Made by a program: the position numbers and the translations under genes
The notes under the pieces: generated by a model
Told to the model about the DNA's origin: nothing
Seen by the model: only the letters and a program-made list of their open reading frames with translations
The model's database searches: none
Assembly: GCA_013297625.1 (NCBI GenBank)
Contig: JAAFHT010000004.1
Span: forward strand, 7,795-64,790
From: Actinomycetota bacterium
Lineage (GTDB): Bacteria > Actinomycetota > Actinomycetes > Actinomycetales > Microbacteriaceae
Reading direction: 5' to 3'
DNA length: 56,996 bases
Shown: positions 1 through 10,479 of the stretch, in pieces
Position numbering within the stretch: position 1 is the stretch's first letter
How the letters are laid out: the number at the start of each line of letters is the position of its first letter

Positions 1-630
1 CACCAATCGTGATCTGAGCACTCACCGGACTGAACGTCGAAGAAATCAGGTTCACGCCAGCAACCGTGCGAGCAACCTCACGGAAATCAACAACCGTGCC
101 CGCCGGCAACACCGGACCCGCAACAACGGTGCCATCCGAGTCCAGCTCAACCGTCGTCCACGGACCGCCCGTGCCCGTCGTGGAGTACTCAACCTCAAAC
201 ATCGTGCCATCCGGCACCAACGACGCACCCGAACCCGACAACAACTTCTGCAACGAGAACGTGCCGGTCTTCTGAACAAACTCGTTCGTCACCGTCACCG
301 CAGTGGTGACGTCGTCACCAATCGTGATCTGAGCACTCACCGGACTGAACGTCGAAGAAATCAGGTTCACGCCAGCAACCGTGCGAGCAACCTCACGGAA
401 ATCAACAACCGTGCCCGCCGGCAACACCGGACCCGCAACAACGGTGCCATCCGAGTCCAGCTCAACCGTCGTCCACGGACCAGTCACACCCGTCGTGGAG
501 TACTCAACCTCAAACATCGTGCCATCGGGCACCAACCCAGCACCTGAACCCGACAACGACTTCTGCAGCGTGAACGACCCTGTTTCTTGGCAGACAACAA
601 AGGAGTGGAGGGCCACGGTCACTGCGGAGG
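1..630 (-). repeat. Tandem in-frame 315-bp (105-aa) repeat units within the DUF5979-like gene
   Basis: Bases 1-166 are identical to 316-481 (offset exactly 315). Similarity continues to about 212/527 apart from a short divergent patch at 167-173. Confidence 0.9.
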
Positions 631-2461
631 TACGGTTGTCGATCTTCCCCGATCGAATAATCAGCTGGTCAATCGGCCCATCGATGTTGAACTGAAAGAG
701 GTTCGTCGCGACGCTTGTGCCGCCGAGGGAAGACGAACCGACAACCGTGTCATGTTGCCCATTCGCGTCTGTGTCGACGGTGTACATGCCGGGGGCGCCG
801 CCGTTCACGCCCACAGGATTCAAGCCGCTAAAGTTCGCCGCGGTGACCGGAATCGGAGTTCCTTCGAAACTCGGGAACATGGTCATGCCGTCGAAGTTAT
901 TGAGGCCGCCCCCACGCAGCTGGAAGCTAGTGATGGGGTTGGGGAAGGTGATCGTGTAATCGACGAAGTTGGCCGATGTGCGATAGTTCGGCACGTTCGT
1001 AGGCTGCAGATACAGAACATCGTCAGTCGCAAATGGGGTAACGGACGAATTCTGCAGTTCAACGCCGTCTGCCCATACCGACGACCCGTTCAACGTTGCC
1101 GAGAAGTTCACCGCGCCATTGAGAAGAGTAAGAGGCAGCTGACTTTGTAGTGCGGTGTCCAGCGGATACCCGGCACTGTTGACGTTTGTTTCACAGACGT
1201 CACCAGTTCGTGGAGTGAACGTGTTGGTCACCGAAACAGGCACAGTGGTGCCATTTCCAATGGTGATTCCGCCGACCGGATTCGGGCTGAATACGGGAGT
1301 GCCCCAATTCACGCCAGGGTACGAAGGAGGATCTTCGCTGAACGTCACTCGAGCACCCGTGGGCAAGCCCGACACGACGACGGGCGCGCCGCCAGCTTTC
1401 AAAGCTACAGAAATAGGTGCAGCGCCATCCACCCTGTACTGCACGGTGAACGTTGTGTTGTCAGGCACGGCATTGCCCGAGTCGCTCAAGACCTTCTGCA
1501 AAGAGAAGGAGCCCGTTGGCGCGGTTGACGTTACCGTGATGATCGGAAGGTCCGAGTTGTAGTGAGCAGACTCGCCCGACAAGTCGAAGATCAAGCCCTG
1601 GATTTGGCCCGTGCCCGTGCCGACCACGCGCGCTTGGATCACCACGCTAATGGTGTTTCCGCCGAAACCGGTTTGTTGGTTATTGGGCAGACCACACTCG
1701 CCGTTGGTGTTGTCGGGAATCCAGTTACATCCGTCGGCAAAGTACACCGTACGAACGGTCGGGTTGACCGGCTTTACGTACGTCGCGGTCACCGAAATGA
1801 CGTCGAAGATAGACCCGTCGAGAATCGGGCCCGCCATCAAGAGGTTGTAGCCCTGCGTTGCCGTGCCACCATTCAGCGTGTAGGTAACTACGTCTCCAAC
1901 ATTCACCGAGGTCGGTCCGCTGAGTGTCGAGTCGTTACGAGCCTGCGACTGGATCTTGTCGAGATAAACCTGACGCCCCGCGGGGGTCGACACCAAGTTG
2001 ACGTCGGGCGCTGACGCCGTAATGCGGAAATCGCGGCTCGCGAACCACGCGGCGGTGTCACGCGTGATTTTGACCGTGTACCAAACTTTCTGGCAGGTGT
2101 TCGCCGCGAGACTTGCGATCGTCTTCGTCGCGCTGCCGTCGAGGTTGATGAAGGCTTGAGCCTGGTCCCAAATGAACTCGACCGAGACGTTCGTGACCGC
2201 CGTCGCGGTGATGTTGCACACGGTGGCGCCGAGAGGGAACTGGTCGGGACCCGTCGTTACGTCATTGCTGTCGAGGCCCATGAGAGTCCAGTCAAGGATC
2301 TTAATACTCAACGAGTCGGTCGCAGCCTGGGCAGGCTCTGCTTGAGCGAGTGGCGCGAAGAGCGAACCGATGAGCGCGACGACCGCCATGACCGCGGCAA
2401 AACGCCGTGGGCGAAGGGCTACAGGCTGCGATGACTGTGACATAGACACGAGGACTCTCAT
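1..2461 (-). CDS. Secreted repeat surface protein with DUF5979-like (prealbumin/SpaA-like) repeats; N-terminal part, 3' end runs off the left window edge
   Basis: Reverse-strand reading from ATG at 2461 (or 2443) gives MRVLVSMSQSSQPVALRPRRFAAVMAVVALIGSLFAPLAQAEPAQAA (signal peptide), followed by an open frame to base 1 with repeats such as GSFTLQKSLSGSGAGLVPDGTMFEVEYSTTG..GPWTTVELDSDGTVVAGPVLPAGTVVDFREVARTVAGVNLISSTFSPVSAQITIGDDVTTAVTVTNEF. Absent from the ORF track because it has no stop inside the window. Confidence 0.85.
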   Translation of the reverse strand, partial: MRVLVSMSQSSQPVALRPRRFAAVMAVVALIGSLFAPLAQAEPAQAATDSLSIKILDWTLMGLDSNDVTTGPDQFPLGATVCNITATAVTNVSVEFIWDQAQAFINLDGSATKTIASLAANTCQKVWYTVKITRDTAAWFASRDFRITASAPDVNLVSTPAGRQVYLDKIQSQARNDSTLSGPTSVNVGDVVTYTLNGGTATQGYNLLMAGPILDGSIFDVISVTATYVKPVNPTVRTVYFADGCNWIPDNTNGECGLPNNQQTGFGGNTISVVIQARVVGTGTGQIQGLIFDLSGESAHYNSDLPIITVTSTAPTGSFSLQKVLSDSGNAVPDNTTFTVQYRVDGAAPISVALKAGGAPVVVSGLPTGARVTFSEDPPSYPGVNWGTPVFSPNPVGGITIGNGTTVPVSVTNTFTPRTGDVCETNVNSAGYPLDTALQSQLPLTLLNGAVNFSATLNGSSVWADGVELQNSSVTPFATDDVLYLQPTNVPNYRTSANFVDYTITFPNPITSFQLRGGGLNNFDGMTMFPSFEGTPIPVTAANFSGLNPVGVNGGAPGMYTVDTDANGQHDTVVGSSSLGGTSVATNLFQFNIDGPIDQLIIRSGKIDNRTSAVTVALHSFVVCQETGSFTLQKSLSGSGAGLVPDGTMFEVEYSTTGVTGPWTTVELDSDGTVVAGPVLPAGTVVDFREVARTVAGVNLISSTFSPVSAQITIGDDVTTAVTVTNEFVQKTGTFSLQKLLSGSGASLVPDGTMFEVEYSTTGTGGPWTTVELDSDGTVVAGPVLPAGTVVDFREVARTVAGVNLISSTFSPVSAQITIG

Positions 2462-2704
2462 TCGGGTTGAGGCTCTTCCGATGGGTTGTCGGAATGTAGC
2501 GTCGATGGCATGGGTCATGCCAAAGATAGACACACCAGATTCCCAGCTTTCGCTCGCGCGCGATAGTGAAGCGGTCCCCCCACTTCAGGGGCCTCCTGGC
2601 ACAAACCAGCTCTCCGCTGCTGCCTCTCGCCAAGGGGCGCGTCGTGGGGCAGGATGGCGGAATCAGCGCTCGTTGTCGTGAGCGCCCGAGCCGGAGGTCT
2701 CCCC

Positions 2705-4333
2705 ATGTCCGCAGGTTCCGTCGCCGAAACCAAATCGTCGTGGCTGCCACTCTTCGTCGTCATGCTGGCCCAGGTGCAGCTGGCGTTTAACGCCTGGAAC
2801 GTCTCCATCACCGGCATCACAGAAGACCTCGGCATTTCGCCGACCACCGTGGGTCTCGCCAACACGGCGAGCACCTTCGCGGTCTCGGCGTTCTTGCTGC
2901 TGGGCGCGAAGATCACCGCGAAGATCGGCCCCGTGTTGGCCTTCCGCATCGGCGTGATCATTCCGGCCCTCGCCGCGATTCTCATTGCGACGGCGCAAGA
3001 CGGCTCGGTGCTGTTCATCGCCCAGTCGATCACCGGCGCCTCGAACGCCATCACGCTTCCGGCGCTCACGATCATCATCGCGGCGAGCTTCCAGGGCAAG
3101 CAGCAAGCATCGGCGATCGGATACTTTGCCGCGAGCATCCCGCTCGCTCAGGTCGTCTCACTCCTCATCGCGGGTCAGTTCGCCTCGACCATCGGGTGGC
3201 GCTGGTCGTTCGTGCTCGTGGCCTCGATCGGCCTGCTCAACTTCGCGGCGAGCTTCTTGCTCAAGCCCGTGCCGGCGCAGAAGAACCTCATCGTTGACTG
3301 GACAGGCGGCGCGCTCGCCGCGACGTCGATCCTGCTCATCAGCTTCGGCATGAGCGTGATGAACGACTGGGGCTTGCTGACCGCGACCAGCAACGCTCCG
3401 ATCTCTCTGGGCAGCTTCTCGATCGTTCCGCTCTTGTTCGTGGCAGCCGTCATCTTTGCGCAGTTGTTCATTAGCCGCACTCGCAAGCGCATGGCAGAGC
3501 AGAAAGTGCCCCTCGTGAACCTCGACATCGTGCGCGACCCGAGCGAGCGCGCCACGGTCACGGTCATGGGCCTCATGCTCTTCGTCGGCACCGCCGTGAG
3601 CTTCTTGATGCCGCTCTACATGCAGGTCGTGCAGGGCTTCGTGGGCATCCAGGTGTCGTTCGCAGTCATTCCGTACACGATCTCGATCTTCATCGCGAAC
3701 ACCCTTGTCTCACGGCTCTACAGTCGATTCGCGCCCCGCACCATCGCGAGCGTGAGCATGACGGTCGTCACGATCGCGCTCGTGTGGCTGTCGTTCACGA
3801 TCGCGAACGACTGGGGCCAGCTTTCGGTCGTGATCGGTCTGGTCGTGCTCGGTCTGGCGCAAGGCTGCGTCGTTGCCCTCGTGTTCAACGCGCTGCTCAC
3901 CTCGGCGCCGAAAGAGAACGCGGGCGACGTCGGCGCCATCCGCGGCCTGACGCACAACCTCTCGGGCAGCGCCGGCATCGCCGTTGCCTCGGCATTCGCG
4001 GTCGGCCTGCTGACCTCAAGCGCCTACGCGGCCGCGAACGACTCGGAAGTGTTCACGCCCGAAATCGTCGAGCAAATCAACTTCGACAACGTGAACTTCT
4101 TCACCAACGCCCAGCTCGAGCAGGTGTTGACCGAGCGCACAGACGCGACGGACGAAGAGATCGCCTACGCGGTTGATCAGTTCACGCAGTCGCGACTCGA
4201 CGCGCTGCGCACGACGATGCTCGTACTCGGCGGCCTCGCCGCGCTCGCGATCGTGCCCGCACGACGTATGCCCGGCTTCCAGAAGGACGACCTCTACGTG
4301 GGGTATCCCGAGTCAGACGAGAAGAAGAGCTAG
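2705..4333 (+). CDS. MFS transporter, DHA2/EmrB-like multidrug exporter
   Basis: ORF 2654..4333, many TM helices. GGAGG Shine-Dalgarno just upstream of ATG at 2705 favours that start (MSAGSVAETKSSWLPLFVVML). Confidence 0.85.
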   Translation: MSAGSVAETKSSWLPLFVVMLAQVQLAFNAWNVSITGITEDLGISPTTVGLANTASTFAVSAFLLLGAKITAKIGPVLAFRIGVIIPALAAILIATAQDGSVLFIAQSITGASNAITLPALTIIIAASFQGKQQASAIGYFAASIPLAQVVSLLIAGQFASTIGWRWSFVLVASIGLLNFAASFLLKPVPAQKNLIVDWTGGALAATSILLISFGMSVMNDWGLLTATSNAPISLGSFSIVPLLFVAAVIFAQLFISRTRKRMAEQKVPLVNLDIVRDPSERATVTVMGLMLFVGTAVSFLMPLYMQVVQGFVGIQVSFAVIPYTISIFIANTLVSRLYSRFAPRTIASVSMTVVTIALVWLSFTIANDWGQLSVVIGLVVLGLAQGCVVALVFNALLTSAPKENAGDVGAIRGLTHNLSGSAGIAVASAFAVGLLTSSAYAAANDSEVFTPEIVEQINFDNVNFFTNAQLEQVLTERTDATDEEIAYAVDQFTQSRLDALRTTMLVLGGLAALAIVPARRMPGFQKDDLYVGYPESDEKKS

Positions 4334-4341
4334 CGAGCTCA

Positions 4342-4382
4342 ACGACGAGGGCCCCGGTGCACAGCACCGGGGCCCTCGTCGT
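4342..4382. terminator. Bidirectional intrinsic-terminator-like hairpin between convergent MFS and pepA genes
   Basis: Perfect 19-bp stem acgacgagggccccggtgc / gcaccggggccctcgtcgt with 3-nt loop. Confidence 0.85.
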
Positions 4383-4416
4383 GCATCCGTTGTCGACGCT
4401 CGCCGGCGCTCGCCGA

Positions 4417-5898
4417 CTAGGCGACGAAGCGCGACTCGATTGCCGAGAGCAGGGTGCGCACCGAGACGCCCGTGGCTCCCGCGTCGAGGTAGCCGTAGGC
4501 CGGGCCTTCGTTGACGGCCGCACCCGCGATGTCGAGGTGCGCCCACGGAATCAACGATCCGTCGGCCCGCTTTCCGACGAACTCGCGCAAGAAGATGCCC
4601 GCGACGAGCATGCCGCCGTCGCGGTTGCCCGGCTTGAGGTTTGTCATGTCGGCGAAGCGCGAGTCGAGTTGCGACCGCAGTTCTTCGGGCAGGGGCATGT
4701 GCCAGTGCGGCTCACCCGTCTGCTCGCCCGCGGCAACGATCTCGTGCACGAGGTCGGTGTCACCCATGACGCCAACCGTGCGGCGACCGAGCGACACGAT
4801 CGCTGCGCCCGTGAGCGTGGCGACGTCGATGATCGCGTCGGGGTTCTCTTCGCTCGCGAGCACCATGCCGTCAGCCATGACGAGGCGCCCCTCGGCGTCG
4901 GTGTTCATGACCTCTACGGTCGTGCCGCCCCGCATCGTGAGAATGTCGTTGACGCGAATCGCGGTTGACGAGATGAGGTTCTCGGCCATGCACAGGTAGG
5001 CCGTGAGACGCACCGGCAGACCCAGTCTCGCGGCGGCGAGAATGACGCCGAGCAGCACGGCCGCGCCGCCCATGTCGTTCTGCATGCCGTTCATGGCGTC
5101 GGCGGGCTTCACCGAAATGCCACCGGTGTCGTAGGTGATGCCCTTGCCGACCAGCCCGACGTGCTTCTCCGCGCCCGCGGGCGAGTACGAAACCTTGACG
5201 AGGCGAGGCGGCCGCGACGAGCCCTGTCCGATGCCAATGATGCCGCCGCAGCCCTCGGCCGCGAGCTTCTTCTCGTCCCACACCTCAACCGTGACGGGCG
5301 CACCCTTGGCTGCGGCCGTCGCGGCGTCGGCGAACGACTGCGGGTAGAGATCAGCGCCCGAACGGTTGGTGAGGTCGCGCACGAGCGCGATGTTCTCGGT
5401 AACGACCCGGATGCGCTCAATCGCTTCGGCCGAAACCGCGGCCGTCGTGCAGACGGTCACCGCGCCCACCGGGGCCTTGACCTTCGAGGCCGTCTTGGCG
5501 CGATAGTTGGTGAACGAGTACGCCGCGAGCGACGCACCCTCGATCATGGCGTGCACGTGGGCCTCGTCGTCGAGACCAAAAGCGAGCGCGATCGACCCGG
5601 TACCGACGAGCTGGCGTACCGCCGAGCCCGCAGCACGGCGGGCCGCGTCAGCATTCAGCGTGGCGCCGAGTCCGACGACCGCGACCGTCGCGCGTGACCC
5701 CTCGAGGGCGGGCAGCCGCACGAGCTCGTCGGCCTTGGCGGTGTAGCCGATGGCGGCAAGCTGAGCGTGCAGGCTCGAGAGCGAGGGGTGAGCGACGAGC
5801 TCGGGCCCGTCGGACCCCTGTCGCGCGGCTACGACGACGACATCGACGTCGAGAGTGGCGGGGGCTGCAGGAGAGGTGGTCACCGTCAGGCTGGTCAT
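4417..5898 (-). CDS. pepA: Leucyl aminopeptidase (M17)
   Basis: GKGITYDTGGISVKPADAMNGMQNDMGGAAVL and NTDAEGRLVMADGM motifs; likely start MTSLTVTTSPAAP at 5898. Confidence 0.93.
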   Translation of the reverse strand: MTSLTVTTSPAAPATLDVDVVVVAARQGSDGPELVAHPSLSSLHAQLAAIGYTAKADELVRLPALEGSRATVAVVGLGATLNADAARRAAGSAVRQLVGTGSIALAFGLDDEAHVHAMIEGASLAAYSFTNYRAKTASKVKAPVGAVTVCTTAAVSAEAIERIRVVTENIALVRDLTNRSGADLYPQSFADAATAAAKGAPVTVEVWDEKKLAAEGCGGIIGIGQGSSRPPRLVKVSYSPAGAEKHVGLVGKGITYDTGGISVKPADAMNGMQNDMGGAAVLLGVILAAARLGLPVRLTAYLCMAENLISSTAIRVNDILTMRGGTTVEVMNTDAEGRLVMADGMVLASEENPDAIIDVATLTGAAIVSLGRRTVGVMGDTDLVHEIVAAGEQTGEPHWHMPLPEELRSQLDSRFADMTNLKPGNRDGGMLVAGIFLREFVGKRADGSLIPWAHLDIAGAAVNEGPAYGYLDAGATGVSVRTLLSAIESRFVA

Positions 5899-6051
5899 GA
5901 GTGTTCCGTTTCTCAAGCGAAGAATGTCGAGGCGCACGACGGTGCGCCGACCCCTCCAGGCTATTGCGTTTCACCTCGGGGCGATATGGTGACGACGGTT
6001 CTTCACCGCGTGTTACCAGCGCCCGTCGCCCGCCGCCAGAGAGGCTCGACC

Positions 6052-7149
6052 ATGACTACCGAGGCCACCCCCTCCGACAGCGAATCGCGCGCCGCTTCGC
6101 GCGTGACCTGGTTGCGCTCTGGCCCCTTCGCCATCGGCTTCATCGGCACGCTCGGTGTACTGCTCGCGTTGCTTCTCGGCGCCGCTGTCTCGCAGTTGGC
6201 CTACACGATCACCCTCATCTTCTTGGCGACCTTCATCAGCCTCGGGCTCTACCCCGTCGTCACGCGACTGGAGCGACGGGGCCTGCCCAAGTGGGCGGCC
6301 ATCAGCGTTGTGCTCGCCGCCTTCTTGGCCGTCGTCACCGTGCTGCTCGTGCTCATCGTGCCGATTGTCATAGAACAAGCCACCGAGCTCGCACGCACGC
6401 TGCCCGAGAACCTCACCGATATCGAGAACCAGGGGTGGTTCCTTGATCTCGACGAGCAATTCAACGGGTACCCGTTCATTCTGCTCGAGTGGCTGCGCGT
6501 CTCGTCGGCTGACCCGAACCTCTGGATCACGGTCGGCGGCGGTGCGCTGCGCATCGGCGCCGACATCATCAACGGCACCTTCGGCGTGCTGCTTGTCGTC
6601 GTGATCACGCTCTACTTCGTCGCCTCGCTCGACTCGATGAAGCAGGCCCTCTACGACCTCGTGCCGGGAACCCGACGCGAGGGCTTCGCCGAGATCGCGG
6701 AAGAGATCTTCGACTCGATCGGCAAGTACTTGAGTGGCCAGGTCGTCATCGCCGCCATGAACGCGACCTTCTCGTTTATCTTGCTGACGATCATGGGCGT
6801 TCGCTACGCGGGCATCCTGGCCTTCATCGCCCTCTTCATCACCCTCATTCCGGTGATTGGCCCCCTCATCAGCACCACGCTCATGGTGTTCGTGACGCTC
6901 TTTACCTCGCCGACCGCGGCCATCATCGTTGCAATCGTCATGGTTATCTACATGCAGGTCGAGGCCTACCTCTTCACGCCGCGCATCATCGGCAAGGCCA
7001 TCAAGATTCCGGCGTCACTCGTGCTCATCGGTGCCGTTATCGGCGGCACCCTGCTGGGGTTGCTCGGGGCGTTGGTTGCCTCGCCGGTCGTCGCGAGTAT
7101 CTTGCTCATTCTCAAGAAAGTTGTCGTTCCGCGCCAGCGGGCGAAGTAG
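6052..7149 (+). CDS. AI-2E family transporter (PerM/TqsA-like permease)
   Basis: ORF 5767..7149; ATG at 6052 gives MTTEATPSDSES; C-terminal hydrophobic PerM pattern (FIALFITLIPVIGPLIST, LFTPRIIGKAIKIPASLVLIGAVIGGTLLGLLGALVASPVVA). Confidence 0.85.
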   Translation: MTTEATPSDSESRAASRVTWLRSGPFAIGFIGTLGVLLALLLGAAVSQLAYTITLIFLATFISLGLYPVVTRLERRGLPKWAAISVVLAAFLAVVTVLLVLIVPIVIEQATELARTLPENLTDIENQGWFLDLDEQFNGYPFILLEWLRVSSADPNLWITVGGGALRIGADIINGTFGVLLVVVITLYFVASLDSMKQALYDLVPGTRREGFAEIAEEIFDSIGKYLSGQVVIAAMNATFSFILLTIMGVRYAGILAFIALFITLIPVIGPLISTTLMVFVTLFTSPTAAIIVAIVMVIYMQVEAYLFTPRIIGKAIKIPASLVLIGAVIGGTLLGLLGALVASPVVASILLILKKVVVPRQRAK

Positions 7150-7157
7150 CCCCGACC

Positions 7158-8615
7158 ATGACCGAACTCGGCGCGATCGTGCCTCTCGTCATCGTCGTGC
7201 TGCACGTCGTGCTCGGCACGATCGCGATCATTCTCATCTCGGCCCGGCGGCGGCCGTCGACGGCGATTGCCTGGATGCTCACGATCATCTTCATTCCCTA
7301 CGTGGGTGCGATCGCGTTCTTTCTCGTCGGCCTCAGCCGCCTGCCGAAGCGTCGCCGCGAGAAACAGCACGAGGTCAGCCGCGCCATTGTCGAGCGCACC
7401 GAAGGGCTCGACCGCGTGAGCCATCGCGACGAGTGGCCCGAGTGGTTGGGCTCATCGGTGTACCTCAACGAAAAGCTCGGCGCTTTGCCGATGGTCGGCG
7501 GCAATCGTGCCGAGCTCATCGACGACTACGAGGGCGCGATCGCGGCGATGGTGGCCGACATCGACACGGCGCAGTCGTACGTGCATGTTGAGTTCTTCAT
7601 CCTCACGCTCGATGCGACGACCGAGCCGTTCTTTGCCGCGCTCGAGCGGGCGACCGCGCGCGGTGTCACAGCGCGCGTTCTGAGCGACCACTTGATGAGC
7701 ATCCTGTACCCGCCCCGCAAGGCCACGCTCGCCCGACTGGCGGCCATGGGGGCCGAGTGGCACGGGATGCTCCCCCTGCGCCCGCTCCGTGGCCAGTGGC
7801 AACGCCCCGACCTGCGCAACCACCGCAAGCTCGTCGTCGTCGACGGGCGCGTGGGTCACACGGGCTCGCAGAACATGATCCAGTCGAACTACGGCAAGAA
7901 GAAGTCGATTGCTCGCGGGCTCCACTGGCACGAAGTGATGGTGCGACTCGAAGGCCCGGTCGTGCGCGAACTCGACGCCGTCTTTGTGACCGACTGGTAC
8001 AGCGAGACCGACGAACTGCTGCCTCTCGACACCTCGCCCGTAGTGCTCGGCGACGACCCGGCTCTGCTCGACGCGCAGGTACTGCCGAGCGGGCCGAGCT
8101 TCGAGAACGACAACAACCTGAAGCTCTACACGACGCTCATTCACAAGGCCGAGCGCCAGGTGAGCATCACGAGCCCCTACTTCGTGCCTGACGAGGCGAT
8201 TCAACTCGCGATCATCACGGCGGCCTCGCGCGGCTTGCTCGTCGAGCTCTATGTCAGCGAGATCGGCGACCAGTTCTTCGTTTATCACGCCCAGCGCTCG
8301 TACTACGAAGACCTGCTGCGCGCGGGCGTGCGCATCTACCTCTACCAGGCCCCTACCGTGCTGCACTCGAAGCACTTCACGATCGACGACGATGTCGCGA
8401 TCGTGGGCTCGAGCAACATGGACATCCGCTCGTTCAGCCTCAACATGGAGGTCTCGGTCATGGTGCACGGCGCCGAATTCGTGCAGCGGATGCGCGGCAT
8501 CGAGGCCTCGTACCGCGAGCACAGCCGCGAACTCACGCTCGACGAGTGGGTGAAACGACCGTGGGGCGAGAAGGTGGGCGACAGCCTCGCGCGCCTGACG
8601 TCGTCTCTGCAGTAG
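7158..8615 (+). CDS. cls: Cardiolipin synthase (phospholipase D superfamily)
   Basis: N-terminal TM helices and two HKD-type motifs (NHRKLVVVDGRVGHTGSQNM; LHSKHFTIDDDVAIVGSSNMD). Confidence 0.92.
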   Translation: MTELGAIVPLVIVVLHVVLGTIAIILISARRRPSTAIAWMLTIIFIPYVGAIAFFLVGLSRLPKRRREKQHEVSRAIVERTEGLDRVSHRDEWPEWLGSSVYLNEKLGALPMVGGNRAELIDDYEGAIAAMVADIDTAQSYVHVEFFILTLDATTEPFFAALERATARGVTARVLSDHLMSILYPPRKATLARLAAMGAEWHGMLPLRPLRGQWQRPDLRNHRKLVVVDGRVGHTGSQNMIQSNYGKKKSIARGLHWHEVMVRLEGPVVRELDAVFVTDWYSETDELLPLDTSPVVLGDDPALLDAQVLPSGPSFENDNNLKLYTTLIHKAERQVSITSPYFVPDEAIQLAIITAASRGLLVELYVSEIGDQFFVYHAQRSYYEDLLRAGVRIYLYQAPTVLHSKHFTIDDDVAIVGSSNMDIRSFSLNMEVSVMVHGAEFVQRMRGIEASYREHSRELTLDEWVKRPWGEKVGDSLARLTSSLQ

Positions 8616-8658
8616 TCCGCGCTATCCCCGCCGCTCTCGCGACAGTAGAGTCGGCATC

Positions 8659-10473
8659 GTGAGCGACATCGCGATTACCATGCTGATTCTCGCCGTCGTG
8701 GTGGTCGCGTTCGTGACGAACCGCATCCCCGTCGGCCTCATCGCCGTCGGGGCGTCGCTCGCGCTCTACGCCTTCGGCATCCTCGACCTAGGCCAGACAT
8801 TCGCGGGCTTCGGTGACCCCGCCGTCGTGCTCATCGCGGCGCTCTTCGTCGTCGCAGAAGGACTCGACGGCTCGGGGCTCACGGCCTGGACCGGACAGCA
8901 ACTCGTCAAGCGCGGCGGCAGCAACACGCGCGTCATGACGGTCATCATCATGATCGTCGTGGCTGTGCTGGCGGCCTTGATCAGCGTTAACGGCGCGGTG
9001 GCGGCGCTCTTGCCCGTGGTCGTCGTCATCGCCACCAAGATGACGATGCCAGCGGGCCGGCTGCTGTTGCCACTCGCCTTTGGAGCCCACGCCGGGTCGC
9101 TGCTCACCCTGACCGGCTCCCCTGTGAACGTGATCATGTCGGAGCTCGCCGAAGAAGAGACGGGCCGCGGCTTCGGCTTCTTCGAGTTCAGTCTTGTTGG
9201 CCTGCCGATTGTGGCGGGAACCGTGCTCATCGCTGTGCTTCTCGGCAACCGGCTCATCCCAGCCCGCACTCCCTCGACGCTCGCTACTGACCTCAGCGAT
9301 CACGCCCGCACGCTGCTCGCGCAGTTCGGCAACGCGCAGCCCTTTGGGCGCGTGCGGGTGCTGTCGGGCTCGCCGCTCATTGGCCGAACCGCCGAGCAGA
9401 TTGTCTTCGAGAGTACGACGCCCGTGACGCTCATCGCCGTGCAGTCGCCCGGAGTCGCCGGTTCACGCGAGCCCTCCACGCCCATTCGCGAGGGTGACGT
9501 GCTGATTCTGCAGGGAACGCCCACAAGCATCCGTTCAGTGAGCGACGACGTGAAACTCGAGGGTGTCGGAACGAGCACGGTCTCGAGCAACTGGGCGGCC
9601 ATGGACGCCGAGTACGGCGTTGCCGAGATCGTCATCCCCCCGCGATCGCGAGCGATCGGCGACGACGTCTTTCCGGGAATGATCACCGAGAGCGGCGACC
9701 TCATCATCGTCGCGATCCAGCGCGGTGGCGAAGACATCGGCGATCAGACCGGCATTCGTCTCGAAGCCGGCGACATCTTGTTGGTGCAAGGCCGCTGGGA
9801 CGCCCTCGACACGAACCTCCGCGACGCTTCCGTGATGGTTGTGGATGCTCCCGACCAGATTCGCCGTCAGGCGGCGCCCCTCGGGCGCCGCGCGTACCTC
9901 GCCCTCGGCGTGCTCGTGCTCATGGTCATCGCCCTCGCGACGGGCATCGTGCCGCCCGCCGTGGCCGGACTCGTTGCCGCCTCGATCATGGTGCTCACGC
10001 GCGTCGTGTCGATCGAGAAGGCACACCGCTCGATTCAGTGGACCACGATCTTGCTCGTCGGAGGCATGATTCCCGTCTCGACCGCGATCACGCAGACCGG
10101 CGCGGCCGACCTGCTCGCCACGGGAATTGTCGACGTCGTGGGCGCACTCGGGCCCGCCGTCGTACTGGCCGCACTCGCCCTCGTAACGCTGATCTTCGGC
10201 CAACTGATCAGCAATACCGCGACTGCGCTCATCATTGCGCCCATCGCCATTTCGGTCGCGTACGAGATGGGGGTCTCTCCCCTGCCGTTCCTCATGGCCG
10301 TGGCGGTCACAGCCGCCGCCGCCGTGCTGACCCCGGTCGCCACCCCCGGCAACCTCATGATCATGGCGCCGGCGGGCTTGCAGTTCGGCGACTACTGGAA
10401 GTTCGGGCTCCCGGTCGGGCTCGTATTCTTCGGGGTTGCCGTATTGCTGGTGCCGGTCATCTTCCCGTTCTAG
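8659..10473 (+). CDS. SLC13 (DASS) family permease with central TrkA-C (RCK_C) domains
   Basis: 12-TM pattern interrupted by two RCK_C-like segments (VRVLSGSPLIGRTAEQIVFES..., IVIPPRSRAIGDDVFPGMITESGDLIIVAIQRGGEDIGDQTGIRLEAGDILLVQG). Confidence 0.88.
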   Translation: MSDIAITMLILAVVVVAFVTNRIPVGLIAVGASLALYAFGILDLGQTFAGFGDPAVVLIAALFVVAEGLDGSGLTAWTGQQLVKRGGSNTRVMTVIIMIVVAVLAALISVNGAVAALLPVVVVIATKMTMPAGRLLLPLAFGAHAGSLLTLTGSPVNVIMSELAEEETGRGFGFFEFSLVGLPIVAGTVLIAVLLGNRLIPARTPSTLATDLSDHARTLLAQFGNAQPFGRVRVLSGSPLIGRTAEQIVFESTTPVTLIAVQSPGVAGSREPSTPIREGDVLILQGTPTSIRSVSDDVKLEGVGTSTVSSNWAAMDAEYGVAEIVIPPRSRAIGDDVFPGMITESGDLIIVAIQRGGEDIGDQTGIRLEAGDILLVQGRWDALDTNLRDASVMVVDAPDQIRRQAAPLGRRAYLALGVLVLMVIALATGIVPPAVAGLVAASIMVLTRVVSIEKAHRSIQWTTILLVGGMIPVSTAITQTGAADLLATGIVDVVGALGPAVVLAALALVTLIFGQLISNTATALIIAPIAISVAYEMGVSPLPFLMAVAVTAAAAVLTPVATPGNLMIMAPAGLQFGDYWKFGLPVGLVFFGVAVLLVPVIFPF

Positions 10474-10479
10474 ACAGCT

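Noticed and set aside
1-630. CRISPR or transposon-like repeat
   Set aside because: Repeats are 315 bp, in frame and encode protein domains; no spacers or terminal inverted repeats.
587-2014. Plus-strand ORFs over the DUF5979-like gene
   Set aside because: The coding strand is minus, with signal peptide and repeats in frame; the plus-strand ORFs are shadows.
7452-8522. 356-aa minus-strand ORF
   Set aside because: Antisense to cardiolipin synthase; shadow ORF.
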